Source: Hylemonella gracilis ATCC 19624 (GTDB lineage: Bacteria > Pseudomonadota > Gammaproteobacteria > Burkholderiales > Burkholderiaceae_C). From it: a DNA stretch of 64,000 bases. The translations under genes were made by a program, and so were the position numbers. A model generated the notes under the pieces. It had not been told where the DNA came from and ran no database searches. It saw only the letters and a list, made by a program, of their open reading frames with translations. Of this stretch, positions 9,699-17,964 are shown piece after piece; the first letter of the stretch is position 1, and the number at the start of each line of letters is the position of its first letter. The stretch spans positions 1-64,000 of the forward strand of contig NZ_AEGR01000032.1 of assembly GCF_000211835.1 (NCBI RefSeq), written 5' to 3'.

Positions 9699-10099
9699 CA
9701 GCGCCGCTCCTTCGCCACGCCGGTGTCGCCATTGGCGAGGCCGCGCGGCAGGTTGACGCCGCCCAGTCGCCCTTGCACCTCGCGGCCTTGGGCCTCGCGC
9801 GCGGTCCCCGCTTCCACCGCCGCGACGGCGCCATTGCGGCCCAAGGTCACGTAGTCGGTGATGGCGGGCGTGGCCGTGCGCATCTGCAGGCGGTCTTGCG
9901 CCAGTTGCTCCACGCGCTGGGCCGTGGCCTGGCGCCGCTTCTCCAGTTCCAATTGCTCTCGTTCGGTCTCGATGCGGCGCGCGTCCAGCGTCGCGCGGTC
10001 CAAGGCGGCGAAGAGACGACGCGACTCGTACTGCACATGCACCAAGTACAAGGCACTGGCGAGGACGGTCAGAAAGAGCATGAAGTTGACGCGGGTCAT
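9698..10099 (-). CDS. ftsL: FtsL, cell-division protein
   Basis: Small bitopic divisome protein that with FtsB and FtsQ activates FtsWI. Residues 1-22 form a short N-terminus and membrane helix (MLFLTVLASALYLVHV). A Glu/Arg/Gln-rich periplasmic coiled coil follows (residues 35-75). A Gly/Ala/Arg tail makes it 133 residues, longer than the usual 90-110. The assignment rests on position between rsmH and ftsI plus this architecture, since FtsL is poorly conserved. Its ATG overlaps the stop of a repeat-derived ORF (ATGA). Confidence 0.9.
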   Translation of the reverse strand: MTRVNFMLFLTVLASALYLVHVQYESRRLFAALDRATLDARRIETEREQLELEKRRQATAQRVEQLAQDRLQMRTATPAITDYVTLGRNGAVAAVEAGTAREAQGREVQGRLGGVNLPRGLANGDTGVAKERR

Positions 10100-10341
10100 G
10101 ACAGTGCCCCCACGCTTGTCACTTCGTGTACTGCGCTGCCCCCACGCGCAGGACAGCCCTGCGCTTCGCCGGGGGTGGGGCCTCGCAACCCTTCGGACGG
10201 CCGGGCGGCGCTCATCATCGCCCCCACGCTCCCCGCTGCGCGTGGTTCGCTGCCCCCACGCGCAGGGATGCCCTGCGCTTCGCTGGGGGTCGGGCTTCGC
10301 AACCCTTCGGACGGCCGGGCGGCGCTCATCATGGCGCTCAT
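10096..10341 (-). CDS. 81-codon ORF made of two tandem repeat units between rsmH and ftsL
   Basis: The ATG at 10341 overlaps the rsmH stop and the TGA at 10098-10096 overlaps the ftsL ATG, both as ATGA, so the frame bridges the two genes. The product is two near-identical 38-residue units, each starting [12 protein letters not shown] and containing EAQG, PARGGS and SVGA. It has no recognisable domain, signal or membrane segment. It is best read as a repeat insertion that keeps an open frame, and so keeps ftsL coupled to rsmH, rather than as a selected protein. Whether the peptide accumulates is unknown. Confidence 0.5.
   Translation of the reverse strand: MSAMMSAARPSEGLRSPTPSEAQGIPARGGSEPRAAGSVGAMMSAARPSEGLRGPTPGEAQGCPARGGSAVHEVTSVGALS
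10100..10332 (-). repeat. Two tandem copies (114-nt period) of a dispersed GC-rich repeat
   Basis: Unit boundaries show as CTCATCAT on the plus strand at 10325-10332 and 10211-10218, exactly 114 nt (38 codons) apart. Within units, long stretches such as CCCTTCGGACGGCCGGGCGG are identical. The first and last blocks also occur in the murE insertion. CATGA occurs at both outer edges (rsmH end and ftsL start), which could be a short duplicated target or simply the original ATGA junction. Confidence 0.75.
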
Positions 10342-11300
10342 GCCTCTTCCCTTTCCGCGTCCGTGCGAACGGCCACGCGCATGATGGCGCTGCGCGCGCG
10401 CGGGTTGGCCGCCACCTCCGCCTCGGAGGGGCGCACGCGCTCGACGGCGCGCAGGCGCGTCGGCGTCGGCGCGGCGAAGGGCGCGCGGCGGTCGTAGACC
10501 TCGCGCGCGTGCCGCGCGATGAACTGCTTGACGATGCGGTCTTCCAGCGAATGGAAACTGATCACGACCAAGCGTCCTCCGGTTTGCAAGACATCGAGAC
10601 TCGCCTCTAACGCGGCTTGCAGTTCTTCAAGCTCGGCGTTGATGAAAATCCGAAAAGCCTGAAATGTGCGCGTCGCAGGGTTCTGGCCCGGTTCGCGGGT
10701 TTTGACCGCGCCAGCCACGAGCTGGGCCAGTTCTGCGGTGGTGGCAAGGGGGCGGCCCGCCTGCCGGCGTTCGACAATCGCCTTTGCAATCGGGCCAGCA
10801 AACCGTTCTTCGCCATAGTCACGAATCACCTCCGCGATCTCTCGAACCTCGGCCGACATCAGCCACTCGGCGACGCTGCGTCCGCGCGTCGGGTCCATGC
10901 GCATGTCCAGCGGCCCCTCGGCGCGGAAGGAAAAACCTCGCGCGGGGTCGTCGATCTGCGGTGAGCTGATGCCCAGGTCCATCAAGACGCCCTGGCAACT
11001 CTGCGTCGGCAGTTCGTTCAGATGGGCAAAGCCTTGGTGCCGGATCGAGAAACGCGCATCGGATTGCACGATCTTCTGGGCCTCGGCCACCGCCTGCGGG
11101 TCCTTGTCGAAGGCCGTCAGCCGTGCCTGCGGCGCAAGCCGGGACAGCAACAGGCGCGAGTGCCCCCCGCGCCCGAACGTGGCGTCGACGTAGTGCCCGT
11201 CCTCGGTCTTGAGCGAGTCCGGCAATTCCACGGGTCTGTTGAGCAAGGCATCGACCGCTTCGTTCAACAAGACCGTGGTGTGCGTCCATGTCTGTTCCAC
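10338..11300 (-). CDS. rsmH: RsmH (MraW), 16S rRNA m4C1402 methyltransferase
   Basis: SAM-dependent methyltransferase modifying the N4 of C1402 in 16S rRNA; historically mraW. The SAM loop is [10 protein letters not shown] near residue 40, and '[19 protein letters not shown]' is the family signature. The C-terminal '[15 protein letters not shown]' is diagnostic. The start is GTG (11300-11298) with AAGG eight bases upstream; the nearby ATG is out of frame. Its 320 residues are normal. The gene follows mraZ by 9 bp. Confidence 0.97.
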   Translation of the reverse strand: MEQTWTHTTVLLNEAVDALLNRPVELPDSLKTEDGHYVDATFGRGGHSRLLLSRLAPQARLTAFDKDPQAVAEAQKIVQSDARFSIRHQGFAHLNELPTQSCQGVLMDLGISSPQIDDPARGFSFRAEGPLDMRMDPTRGRSVAEWLMSAEVREIAEVIRDYGEERFAGPIAKAIVERRQAGRPLATTAELAQLVAGAVKTREPGQNPATRTFQAFRIFINAELEELQAALEASLDVLQTGGRLVVISFHSLEDRIVKQFIARHAREVYDRRAPFAAPTPTRLRAVERVRPSEAEVAANPRARSAIMRVAVRTDAEREEA

Positions 11301-11309
11301 CGCCGGCCT

Positions 11310-11750
11310 TCAGAAGGAAAAGTCCTTGAACGCGTCGGGCATGCTGGCCTGCATGGCCTGAGCCTCCTCGGCCTCGTAACGCGCCTTGTCCCACAACTCA
11401 AAGTGGCGCCCCATGCCCAACAGCATCACGTCCTTGCTGATGCCGGCCGCCGCGCGCAACTCGGGCGAGATCAACACGCGGCCCGTGGCGTCGATGTCCA
11501 CGTCCATGGCATTGCCCAGAAAGATGCGCTTCCACCACTGCGCGTCCATGGGCAGGGCGGCGATGCGTTCACGGAATTTTTCCCACTCGGGACGCGGGAA
11601 CACCATGAGGCAGCCATGCGGGTGCTTGGTGATGGTGAGCTGCCCGGCGCCCAGGCCCGCCGCTTCGGAGACGAGCACGTCCCGATGCCGGGTCGGCACG
11701 GACAGCCGCCCCTTGGCATCCAGACTCAGCGACGAAGCCCCTTGAAACAC
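11310..11750 (-). CDS. mraZ: MraZ, dcw-operon transcriptional regulator
   Basis: First gene of the dcw cluster, a ring-forming DNA-binding protein of the SpoVT/AbrB type. Two MraZ domains are visible, each with a DxxGR motif: [12 protein letters not shown] near the N-terminus and [14 protein letters not shown] around residue 85. The GTG at 11750-11748 fits the conserved [15 protein letters not shown]-terminus and has AGAGG upstream; longer starts would run through the repressor-binding repeats. Length is 146 residues. It probably autoregulates through the AGTG repeats at 11801-11835. Confidence 0.95.
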   Translation of the reverse strand: MFQGASSLSLDAKGRLSVPTRHRDVLVSEAAGLGAGQLTITKHPHGCLMVFPRPEWEKFRERIAALPMDAQWWKRIFLGNAMDVDIDATGRVLISPELRAAAGISKDVMLLGMGRHFELWDKARYEAEEAQAMQASMPDAFKDFSF

Positions 11751-11800
11751 GCGCAGCACCTCTTCTTTGCACCAGCACAGGAGGGTGGAAAGCGCACACG

Positions 11801-11835
11801 CACTTTCCACCACTTAATTGCACTTTTTTGCACTG
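11801..11835 (-). promoter_or_regulatory. Four-copy MraZ-type operator, 10-nt period
   Basis: On the plus strand CACTT starts at 11801, 11811 and 11821 and CACTG at 11831, so on the coding strand AGTG recurs exactly every 10 nt. MraZ in other bacteria binds direct GTGG-type repeats at 10-nt spacing upstream of its own gene, and this arrangement matches in place and period. A 9-bp inverted repeat (GGTGGAAAG, 11784-11792, with 11803-11811) overlaps it. Confidence 0.7.
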
Positions 11836-11859
11836 TATCAGCAAAAATGGCAGGCGCAA
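11832..11859 (-). promoter_or_regulatory. Candidate sigma-70 promoter of mraZ/dcw operon
   Basis: On the minus strand TTGCGC (11859-11854) and TACAGT (11837-11832) are separated by 16 nt, a fair match to -35 and -10 boxes. The predicted start lies in the MraZ repeats, so MraZ binding would block RNA polymerase. Motif match only. Confidence 0.45.
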
Positions 11860-11993
11860 GTTCAGTCGGTGATTTTTTTCAATGAAATCAAAGACTTAAA
11901 CGCTTAATTGAAGGCAGATTTCAATGAAAAATCGATCTAAATGAAGGACTTAGATCGCAAAGTGCATGTTTCGCTTGAAGGAAGTGGGCGCCC
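11860..11993. other. AT-rich spacer between mraZ and hslU with paired TTTCANTGAAA palindromes
   Basis: No gene is seen here. The stretch is conspicuously A+T-rich for this replicon. The 11-bp palindrome TTTCAATGAAA occurs at 11877-11887 and again at 11919-11929, 42 bp apart (four helical turns), which suits a dimeric or cooperative DNA-binding protein. No second clear promoter was identified. Confidence 0.4.
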
Positions 11994-12028
11994 ACAAAAA
12001 CAAACAAGGGCGTCCCTGGGACGCCCTT
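11994..12028 (-). terminator. Rho-independent terminator downstream of hslU
   Basis: AAGGGCGTCCC (12006-12016) and its inverted copy (12018-12028) form a near-perfect GC-rich hairpin. On the minus strand it is followed by TTGTTTGTTTTTG, the expected U-rich tail. It lies about 75 bp beyond the hslU stop. Confidence 0.8.
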
Positions 12029-12104
12029 GGTGCGGATCCAGGCCTGCTTGGCCCCACGGATGTGCAAGGCATTCGCCGCCAGCAGCCCTCGCGCCCGCCC
12101 TCCT

Positions 12105-13466
12105 TCAAAGGATGTAGTGCGACAGGTCCTCGTCCTTGCTCAGCGCTGCCAGGCGCTGGTCGACGTAGGCCGCATCGATGCGCACCGTCTGGCCGCTGAG
12201 CTTGGCGGCGTCGAAGCTGACGTCGTCCAACAGCCGCTCCATCACGGTGGCCAAGCGACGCGCGCCGATGTTCTCGGTGCGCTCGTTCACCTCGTAGGCG
12301 ATGTGGGCGAGCCGCGTGATGCCGTCCGGCGCGAATTCCAAAGTCACGCCCTCAGTGGCGAGCAAGGCCTGGTACTGCCGGGTGAGCGAGGCATGCGTCT
12401 GCGTGAGGATGGCTTCGAAATCCTCGACGGACAGCGAGGCTAGCTCCACGCGGATGGGCAGACGGCCCTGCAATTCGGGGATCAGGTCGCTGGGCTTGCT
12501 CAGATGGAACGCACCCGAAGCGATGAAGAGGATGTGGTCGGTCTTGATCACGCCGTACTTGGTGCTGACCGAGGTGCCCTCCACCAGCGGCAGCAAGTCG
12601 CGCTGCACGCCCTGGCGTGAGACTTCCGCCGTGCCCTGCCCTTCGCTGCGCGAGGTGACCTTGTCGATTTCGTCGATGAAGACGATGCCGTTTTGTTCCG
12701 CATTGCTCAGCGCCTGGACCCGTATTTCGTCCTCATTCACCAGCTTGGCGGCTTCCTCGTCGAGCAGCAATTTCATGGCCTCGACGATGCGCATCTTGCG
12801 CAGCTTGCGCTTGCCCGCGCCCATTTGTCCAAAGAGACCGCGCAATTGCTCGGTCATCTCCTCCATGCCCGCGGGCCCCATGATTTCGAGCTGGGGCTTG
12901 GGTTCGTTGACTTCAATCTCCACTTCACGCTCGTCGAGCTGCCCCTCGCGCAGTTTCTTGCGAAAGATCTGGCGCGTGCCGTTGTCAGCCATGCCCACGG
13001 AGCGCCCACGCTCGAGGTCTTCGGCCAAGCTCTCGCGCGACACGTCGCGCGGCGGCGGCAACAGGGCGTCCAGGATGCGCTCTTCAGCGGCGTCCTCGGC
13101 ACGGGTGCGCACCTTCTTCATCGCGGCCTCGCGGGTCTGCTTGACGGCCACGTCCATCAGGTCGCGGATGATGCTGTCCACGTCCTTGCCGACGTAACCC
13201 ACCTCGGTGAATTTCGTGGCCTCGACCTTGATGAACGGCGCGTCGGCCAAACGGGCCAGGCGACGCGCGATCTCGGTCTTGCCCACGCCGGTGGGACCGA
13301 TCATCAGGATGTTCTTGGGGGTGATCTCCGGCCGCAGCGCGGCCTCGACCTGCTGTCGGCGCCAGCGGTTGCGCAAGGCAATGGCCACGGCGCGCTTGGC
13401 GTCCTTCTGGCCCACGATGTGGCGGTCCAGTTCGGAGACGATCTCCTGCGGGGTCATGCTGCTCAT
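12105..13466 (-). CDS. hslU: HslU, ATPase subunit of the HslUV protease
   Basis: AAA+ unfoldase that feeds proteins to the HslV peptidase in the cytoplasm. Walker A is GPTGVGKT at residues 57-64, Walker B lies in '[12 protein letters not shown]', and the sensor and 'GARRL' arginine motifs are present near the C-terminus. The C-terminal LSHYIL matches the tail that docks into HslV. Its 453 residues are normal. The ATG overlaps the hslV stop (ATGA), so HslV is translated first. Confidence 0.98.
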   Translation of the reverse strand: MSSMTPQEIVSELDRHIVGQKDAKRAVAIALRNRWRRQQVEAALRPEITPKNILMIGPTGVGKTEIARRLARLADAPFIKVEATKFTEVGYVGKDVDSIIRDLMDVAVKQTREAAMKKVRTRAEDAAEERILDALLPPPRDVSRESLAEDLERGRSVGMADNGTRQIFRKKLREGQLDEREVEIEVNEPKPQLEIMGPAGMEEMTEQLRGLFGQMGAGKRKLRKMRIVEAMKLLLDEEAAKLVNEDEIRVQALSNAEQNGIVFIDEIDKVTSRSEGQGTAEVSRQGVQRDLLPLVEGTSVSTKYGVIKTDHILFIASGAFHLSKPSDLIPELQGRLPIRVELASLSVEDFEAILTQTHASLTRQYQALLATEGVTLEFAPDGITRLAHIAYEVNERTENIGARRLATVMERLLDDVSFDAAKLSGQTVRIDAAYVDQRLAALSKDEDLSHYIL

Positions 13467-14026
13467 GTGGGCTCCCCCGCTTCCAGCACTTCGATCGTGT
13501 GGTTCATGTTGGTGTAGATGCAGATCTCCCCCGCGATCTCGAGCGACTGCTTGACGATTTCTTTCGCATCCAGCTGCGTGTGCTTGAGCAATGCGATCGC
13601 GGCGGACTGCGCGTAAGCGCCGCCCGAACCGATGGCGACCACGCCGTGCTCGGGCTCCAGCACGTCACCGTTGCCGCTGATGATGAGGGAACTCTCCAAG
13701 TCGGCGACGGCCAGCATGGCCTCCAAGCGACGCAACACGCGGTCGGTGCGCCAATCACGCGTCAGCTCAATGGCCGCGCGCTGCAAATGGCCCTGGTGCT
13801 TGTCGAGCTTGGCCTCGAAACGCTCGAACAGGGTGAAGGCATCGGCCGTGGCGCCCGCGAAACCCGCGAGCACCTTGCCATGGTGCAGCTTGCGCACCTT
13901 GCGCGCCGTGCCCTTGACGACGATGTGTCCCAGCGTGACTTGCCCGTCTCCGCCGATCGCGACCTGCATGCCGCGAGGAGTCTGCCGCCTCACGCTGACA
14001 ATGGTGGTTCCATGAAATTGTTCCAT
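13463..14026 (-). CDS. hslV: HslV, peptidase subunit of the HslUV protease
   Basis: Proteasome-like threonine protease of the HslUV complex. The start chosen gives [14 protein letters not shown], with the catalytic N-terminal threonine of TTIVSVRR exposed after a short propeptide, as in the family. An upstream ATG in frame (MPQPNPM, 14062) would add 12 residues and is less typical. The GGDGQVT and [17 protein letters not shown] segments are conserved. Length is 187 residues. No strong Shine-Dalgarno sequence is visible; a large palindrome lies upstream. Confidence 0.95.
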   Translation of the reverse strand: MEQFHGTTIVSVRRQTPRGMQVAIGGDGQVTLGHIVVKGTARKVRKLHHGKVLAGFAGATADAFTLFERFEAKLDKHQGHLQRAAIELTRDWRTDRVLRRLEAMLAVADLESSLIISGNGDVLEPEHGVVAIGSGGAYAQSAAIALLKHTQLDAKEIVKQSLEIAGEICIYTNMNHTIEVLEAGEPT

Positions 14027-14088
14027 GGGGATATTGTCCCGCATCGGATTGGGCTGCGGCATGGACGCACTCGGGCATGAGGACTTGG

Positions 14089-14250
14089 GGACCGCTCCTC
14101 ATGGAACGCTGAGCGTTCCGAAATCGTCGGGTTCCCAAAGCCCTTAGACCCGCATGCATGTTTGCGTGCGCATGCCCTCACCTCAGGGCGTTGGGGTCGG
14201 GGGAACCCGACGATTTGGATTTGCGCAGCAAATCGCATGAGGAGTGGTCC
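14089..14250. repeat. 162-bp nested palindrome forming a four-way junction
   Basis: Outer arms 14089-14103 and 14236-14250 pair over 15 bp (one G-T). Inner arms 14121-14136 and 14201-14216 pair perfectly over 16 bp. Between outer and inner arm on each side sits a small hairpin: GGAACGC-TGA-GCGTTCC (14103-14119) and GATTTGC-GCA-GCAAATC (14218-14234). The apical 64 nt contain more inverted pairs, including GCATGC twice. An alternative pairing joins GGGCGTTGGGG to CCCCAACGCCC. It fills the gap between the STAS gene and hslV (14027-14285), with no ORF. It could be a structured 5' leader, a terminator or a palindromic mobile repeat. Confidence 0.8.
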
Positions 14251-14285
14251 ACCGGCCCCAACGCCCGGACCCAGCGCACGCCCCA

Positions 14286-16541
14286 TCAATCAGCTCGAGG
14301 CACCACCCGCGCGTGCTCGGAGATGCCGATCACGTTGAAAAAGGCCGCCACCAGCCGATGCACATCGCGCAGCTGCACCTGCCGTCCCTGGGTTTGCTGC
14401 TCGGCCACCCAGTTCAGCAGGCCACCCGCCGCGGGGAAGTCCACCCGGATGAGGTCGGTGCAGGAGACGACCATGTGCGTGCGTCCCGCGATGGCTTTGT
14501 CCAGCTTGGCCAGGACCTCGGTGGCATCTCCGCTGATGTCACCATACAGATCCACCCGCACCGGGTGCGCCGCGCTGCCCTCGTCGAGCGCCGCAGCGGC
14601 CTGGATATCCCCGCCAATCCAAACGTCCAAGGTGCCCAGGGCATCGCGGGCCAGCGCGACAGGCGCGCCCTGGTTTTTCCAGGCCGGATCTTCCAGGGCG
14701 TCCCAATTGGCGCGGATGTCCTCGGCCTCGGCCTCGGCGGGATCGCTGGGCCCCTGCAGCAGGCACACCGCCCGTGGCTCGTGCCAAGCGGGGGCCTGGG
14801 TTTCATGCGTGACGCCATAGTCCAGCGCGGCCAGCTCGAAAGCGTCACGCAAACGCATCAAGCGCAAGGCATCCATGCGCAAGCGCCATTGCATGGGGCT
14901 GGCACCGGCGCCACCGCGAGTGAGCGCCAACAGGGCACGCTCCAGGCTTGCGGGAGCCCGGAACACAAGACCGAGGGACGCGCTCGCCGGAGCCTCGCAC
15001 CATTGCCCCATCAATTCCGCCAGCACGGGCACCGCCTCCAGGGTGATGGCGCGCAGGGCATGCCAGTCCAGCACCATGGCCACCGTGCTTTCATCCAGAA
15101 CCGCGGGGGGATGCGGTGGGGCGGACATCGCGGCCGATTGGGCCTGCAAGGCCAGCGCCGCGGACACGTCGAGGCGGGCGGGGCTGCGCCAATCCGGCGG
15201 GCGCACCGCGGGCGGTGGAGGGCGATGCAGCCGCACCGCGCCTTTTCCGGGTCCGACACGGTCAGGAATCGAGAACCAGCGCGGCAGCGGACCCGCCGCG
15301 AGATGGGGATACACCGGCGCGTAACGCCGCGTCCATTCAGCGACCAGTCGCTCGTACTCGGCCTGCTGTCCCGTGGCTCGGGCCAAGTCCACGCAAGCCA
15401 GCAACCACGTCTCCACCAGCTGAGGCGAAGGTGCCTTGCCCGCAGGGGTCGCGCGTACCAGCGCTTGCAACACCGACGAAGAGGCGACCTGCCGCGCATG
15501 CACCGCGGCCTCCAGCGCCGACTCCAGAGCGGCGTGCAGGCTGCGCGCCGCGCCTTCGTGGTCGCCGTTGGCATACCGGATGGCCGCATCCTCCAGATCC
15601 GGATCGGCAAGATGATCGGGCGCGGGAGGCGGCAGTGGCCGAGCGAAGACCGCGCGCGCCGCGGAGACACCCCGCTGCGGCAAGCCGCCCGTCCTCCATC
15701 CCGCGCCAGGTGCGGCGGCCCCTCCCAGCCCGGTCGGACCGGGCACGCGCGATGGTGCCCAAGCCGCCTGCCCTGGATCGGCCGGCATGGGCACCGCCGG
15801 CCACTCCGGGACGACTGGCCCTGCGCCACCGGGCACGGGCGCTTCCTCGGGCAGCACGGACATGCCAGACGGGTCGCTGGGCATCGCATCGTTCCAGACG
15901 TGACCATCGTCCCCCGAAGGGTGCGCGGAGCGGCCGAACGCACCGGCGGACTGTGCGCTCCTGGGAGCTCCAGTGGCACCTGGCTCAGCTTGCCCGGTGG
16001 CCGGGGCGGCGTCGCTGTCCGCGCCAAAAAAAGTCGACAAAGGCTCTGCAGCAGGGTTCCCGTTGTCCAACCCCGTGTCTTCCCCCCGGCGCGGAAGCGA
16101 TGCGGGGGAGGCCGCCGGCGGCTCACCGCTCGCGGGCAAGAGGCCAGTGGCTTCGTCCTTGTCGCCACGCCACCATTGGCGCGACATCTGCGCTTCAATC
16201 TCGTTGATCTTGCGGATGGTGGCGGCGCGATTGCGCGCATCCGCTGGGGTGAGCGTGCTCTGAAAGGTGGTGAAGCGGTCCGTCTCGATGCTGACGACGG
16301 GCTCGCGGCGGCGTAGTCGCCGCAAATACTCGAATTCGCGCTTGCGCACGAAATCATTCTGGCGCTTGCGCTCGATCAGCTCCTTGAGCGCTTCCTTGCT
16401 GTACCCCGAGCCAGGCGCGGTTTCCTCCAACTCGAGCCAGGCAGGCACGCTGCGCCAGTGCAACCAGCGGGCCATCCAGCGCAGCCACCCGGTTAGGCGC
16501 CAAGGTGTCGTGCGCCCGGTCCCTTCTGGTGCTGGATTCAT
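14286..16541 (-). CDS. STAS-domain protein, large, function unknown
   Basis: A 751-residue protein with an N-terminal tail, an Arg/Lys-rich helical stretch (about residues 45-85, likely coiled), a long Pro/Ala/Gly-rich low-complexity region (about 140-300), a helical middle region, and a C-terminal STAS fold near residues 650-745 ('RVDFPAAGGLLNWVAEQQ', 'GISEHARVV'). A second STAS-like stretch precedes it near residue 490 (STVAMVLDWHAL). STAS domains act as anti-sigma antagonists or anion-transporter modules; the phosphorylatable serine position here is occupied within 'VDFPAAG', so partner switching is doubtful. It lies 70 bp after dksA on the same strand. Cytoplasmic, no membrane segment seen. 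Confidence 0.65.
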   Translation of the reverse strand: MNPAPEGTGRTTPWRLTGWLRWMARWLHWRSVPAWLELEETAPGSGYSKEALKELIERKRQNDFVRKREFEYLRRLRRREPVVSIETDRFTTFQSTLTPADARNRAATIRKINEIEAQMSRQWWRGDKDEATGLLPASGEPPAASPASLPRRGEDTGLDNGNPAAEPLSTFFGADSDAAPATGQAEPGATGAPRSAQSAGAFGRSAHPSGDDGHVWNDAMPSDPSGMSVLPEEAPVPGGAGPVVPEWPAVPMPADPGQAAWAPSRVPGPTGLGGAAAPGAGWRTGGLPQRGVSAARAVFARPLPPPAPDHLADPDLEDAAIRYANGDHEGAARSLHAALESALEAAVHARQVASSSVLQALVRATPAGKAPSPQLVETWLLACVDLARATGQQAEYERLVAEWTRRYAPVYPHLAAGPLPRWFSIPDRVGPGKGAVRLHRPPPPAVRPPDWRSPARLDVSAALALQAQSAAMSAPPHPPAVLDESTVAMVLDWHALRAITLEAVPVLAELMGQWCEAPASASLGLVFRAPASLERALLALTRGGAGASPMQWRLRMDALRLMRLRDAFELAALDYGVTHETQAPAWHEPRAVCLLQGPSDPAEAEAEDIRANWDALEDPAWKNQGAPVALARDALGTLDVWIGGDIQAAAALDEGSAAHPVRVDLYGDISGDATEVLAKLDKAIAGRTHMVVSCTDLIRVDFPAAGGLLNWVAEQQTQGRQVQLRDVHRLVAAFFNVIGISEHARVVPRAD

Positions 16542-16611
16542 GGCACGGCAAGGGGTGCGCGAGCAGCGGGGTCAGGGACGGGGCGAGGGGACACCTCCGG
16601 CGTGGGAAGTG

Positions 16612-17772
16612 TCAGTCCCCGAACATCTTCTGCTTGAGCTCGCGCCTTTGCTGCGCCTCGAGCGACAGCGTGGCCGTGGGGCGCGCCAGCAAGCGACCCA
16701 CGCCGATGGGCTCGCCGGTTTCATCGCAGTAACCGTAGTCGCCAGCGTCGATGCGCGCGATGGACTGCTCGATTTTCTTGAGCAGCTTGCGTTCGCGGTC
16801 GCGCGTGCGCAACTCGAGCGCATGCTCTTCCTCGATGGTGGCGCGATCCGCTGGATCGGGCACCACCACGGTGTCCTCGCGCAGGTGCTCGGTGGTCTCA
16901 CCGGCGTTGTTCAGGATGTCCTGCTTGAGCTGCTGCAGTCGCAGGCGGAAGGCCGCGAGCTGCTTGTCGTTCATGTACTCGCTGTCGGGCATGGCGATGA
17001 GTTCCTCATCGCTCAGTTCCTCGGCGGTCTTGGTTTTCCAGTTGTTGGCGAGCTTGGGATCTTTCTTCACGGGCGCAATCAGAGGGGAGTCAAAAACAGG
17101 TTGGGTCAGGGTCGAAACATAGCTCGCCCTGGTCGCATGGGCCGTGGCTTGGTCAATCGAAGGCACGGTGATCTGCGCCAGCCGGGCGTTCGCCTTGCTC
17201 AGGCGAGGCGAACCTTCGCCTGCATGAGCAAGGGAGGGAACGGGCGCGGAGGATACAGGAGTTGGGGACTTGGCGGGGGCCGGTGGTGGGAGTTTTTGTG
17301 TTGTCGGGGCCTTCGTCCCAGTCGGTTGCGCCACCTTGGTCGGGGCTTTTTTCACCGGCACGGCCTTGGGAGCGGCGGTCTTGGCCTTCGTTGGGGACTT
17401 GGCGCGCGGCGCGGGTTTCGGGGAAGTCTTGGAAGCCGTCTTGGCAACCGCCTTGCCCGTGACCGGCTTGGCCGACGTTGTCGCCTTCTTGGAGACCGTC
17501 TTGACCGGGGCCTTGGAAACTGCGGCGGTGCTGGACTTGGCAGGAGATTTCACTGCCTTGGCAGGCACCGGCGTCTTCTTGACGACAGGTTTCGCCGCCG
17601 CTTTGACCGCAGCCTTGGAAGGCACGGCCTTCTTGCTCGCCGTCTTTTTCGCACCCGCCGCCGCCCGGGTCTGGGACGCGGCGGCCCCCGCCTTGCCCCG
17701 TGGGGGACTGCCAGGCGGCTTGGCCTTCGAGGGGGACGATGTGCTCATCGACTTGGCTGGTTTGGCTTTCAC
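16612..17772 (-). CDS. dksA: DksA-family RNA polymerase-binding protein with histone-H1-like tail
   Basis: Regulator that enters the RNA polymerase secondary channel with ppGpp. The last 130 residues are a DksA core: coiled coil with the tip motif PDPADRAT and the C-terminal fold 'GYCDETGEPIGVGRLLARPTATL'. Of the four zinc-finger cysteines of E. coli DksA only the first remains (C349); the others are T, S and A, so it should not need zinc. The first 180 residues are Ala/Lys/Pro/Thr repeats like histone H1 or AlgP tails. The GTG at 17772 has GGAGGAG eight bases upstream; an upstream TTG would place this ribosome-binding site inside the gene. It follows a CobW GTPase gene. Confidence 0.9.
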   Translation of the reverse strand: MKAKPAKSMSTSSPSKAKPPGSPPRGKAGAAASQTRAAAGAKKTASKKAVPSKAAVKAAAKPVVKKTPVPAKAVKSPAKSSTAAVSKAPVKTVSKKATTSAKPVTGKAVAKTASKTSPKPAPRAKSPTKAKTAAPKAVPVKKAPTKVAQPTGTKAPTTQKLPPPAPAKSPTPVSSAPVPSLAHAGEGSPRLSKANARLAQITVPSIDQATAHATRASYVSTLTQPVFDSPLIAPVKKDPKLANNWKTKTAEELSDEELIAMPDSEYMNDKQLAAFRLRLQQLKQDILNNAGETTEHLREDTVVVPDPADRATIEEEHALELRTRDRERKLLKKIEQSIARIDAGDYGYCDETGEPIGVGRLLARPTATLSLEAQQRRELKQKMFGD

Positions 17773-17964
17773 TTGATGGACTCCTCCGGGCAAGCTCGGG
17801 CTTGCTTCTTCTGGTGCACGACAGCGACGCCCCGCGTTGACAGTTGCAACACGGACAAGACCAGGATCGGCCTTAAGGGGCGCGAGTGTAATGCATGCCC
17901 GTTTCAGGCCCGCCGCCCGGGGCCCCGGAGGAATCCCGCAAGGCCCAATTCAGCCTTGCAAGAA

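Noticed and set aside
10100-10332. Tandem repeats as a CRISPR array
   Set aside because: Two adjacent 114-nt units without spacers, no cas genes; they encode a continuous frame.
14089-14285. The palindromic region as an integron attC site or an intrinsic terminator
   Set aside because: GTTGGGG/CCCCAAC do not match the attC core (GTTRRRY/RYYYAAC), no integrase or cassette is near, and no U-tract follows the hairpins.
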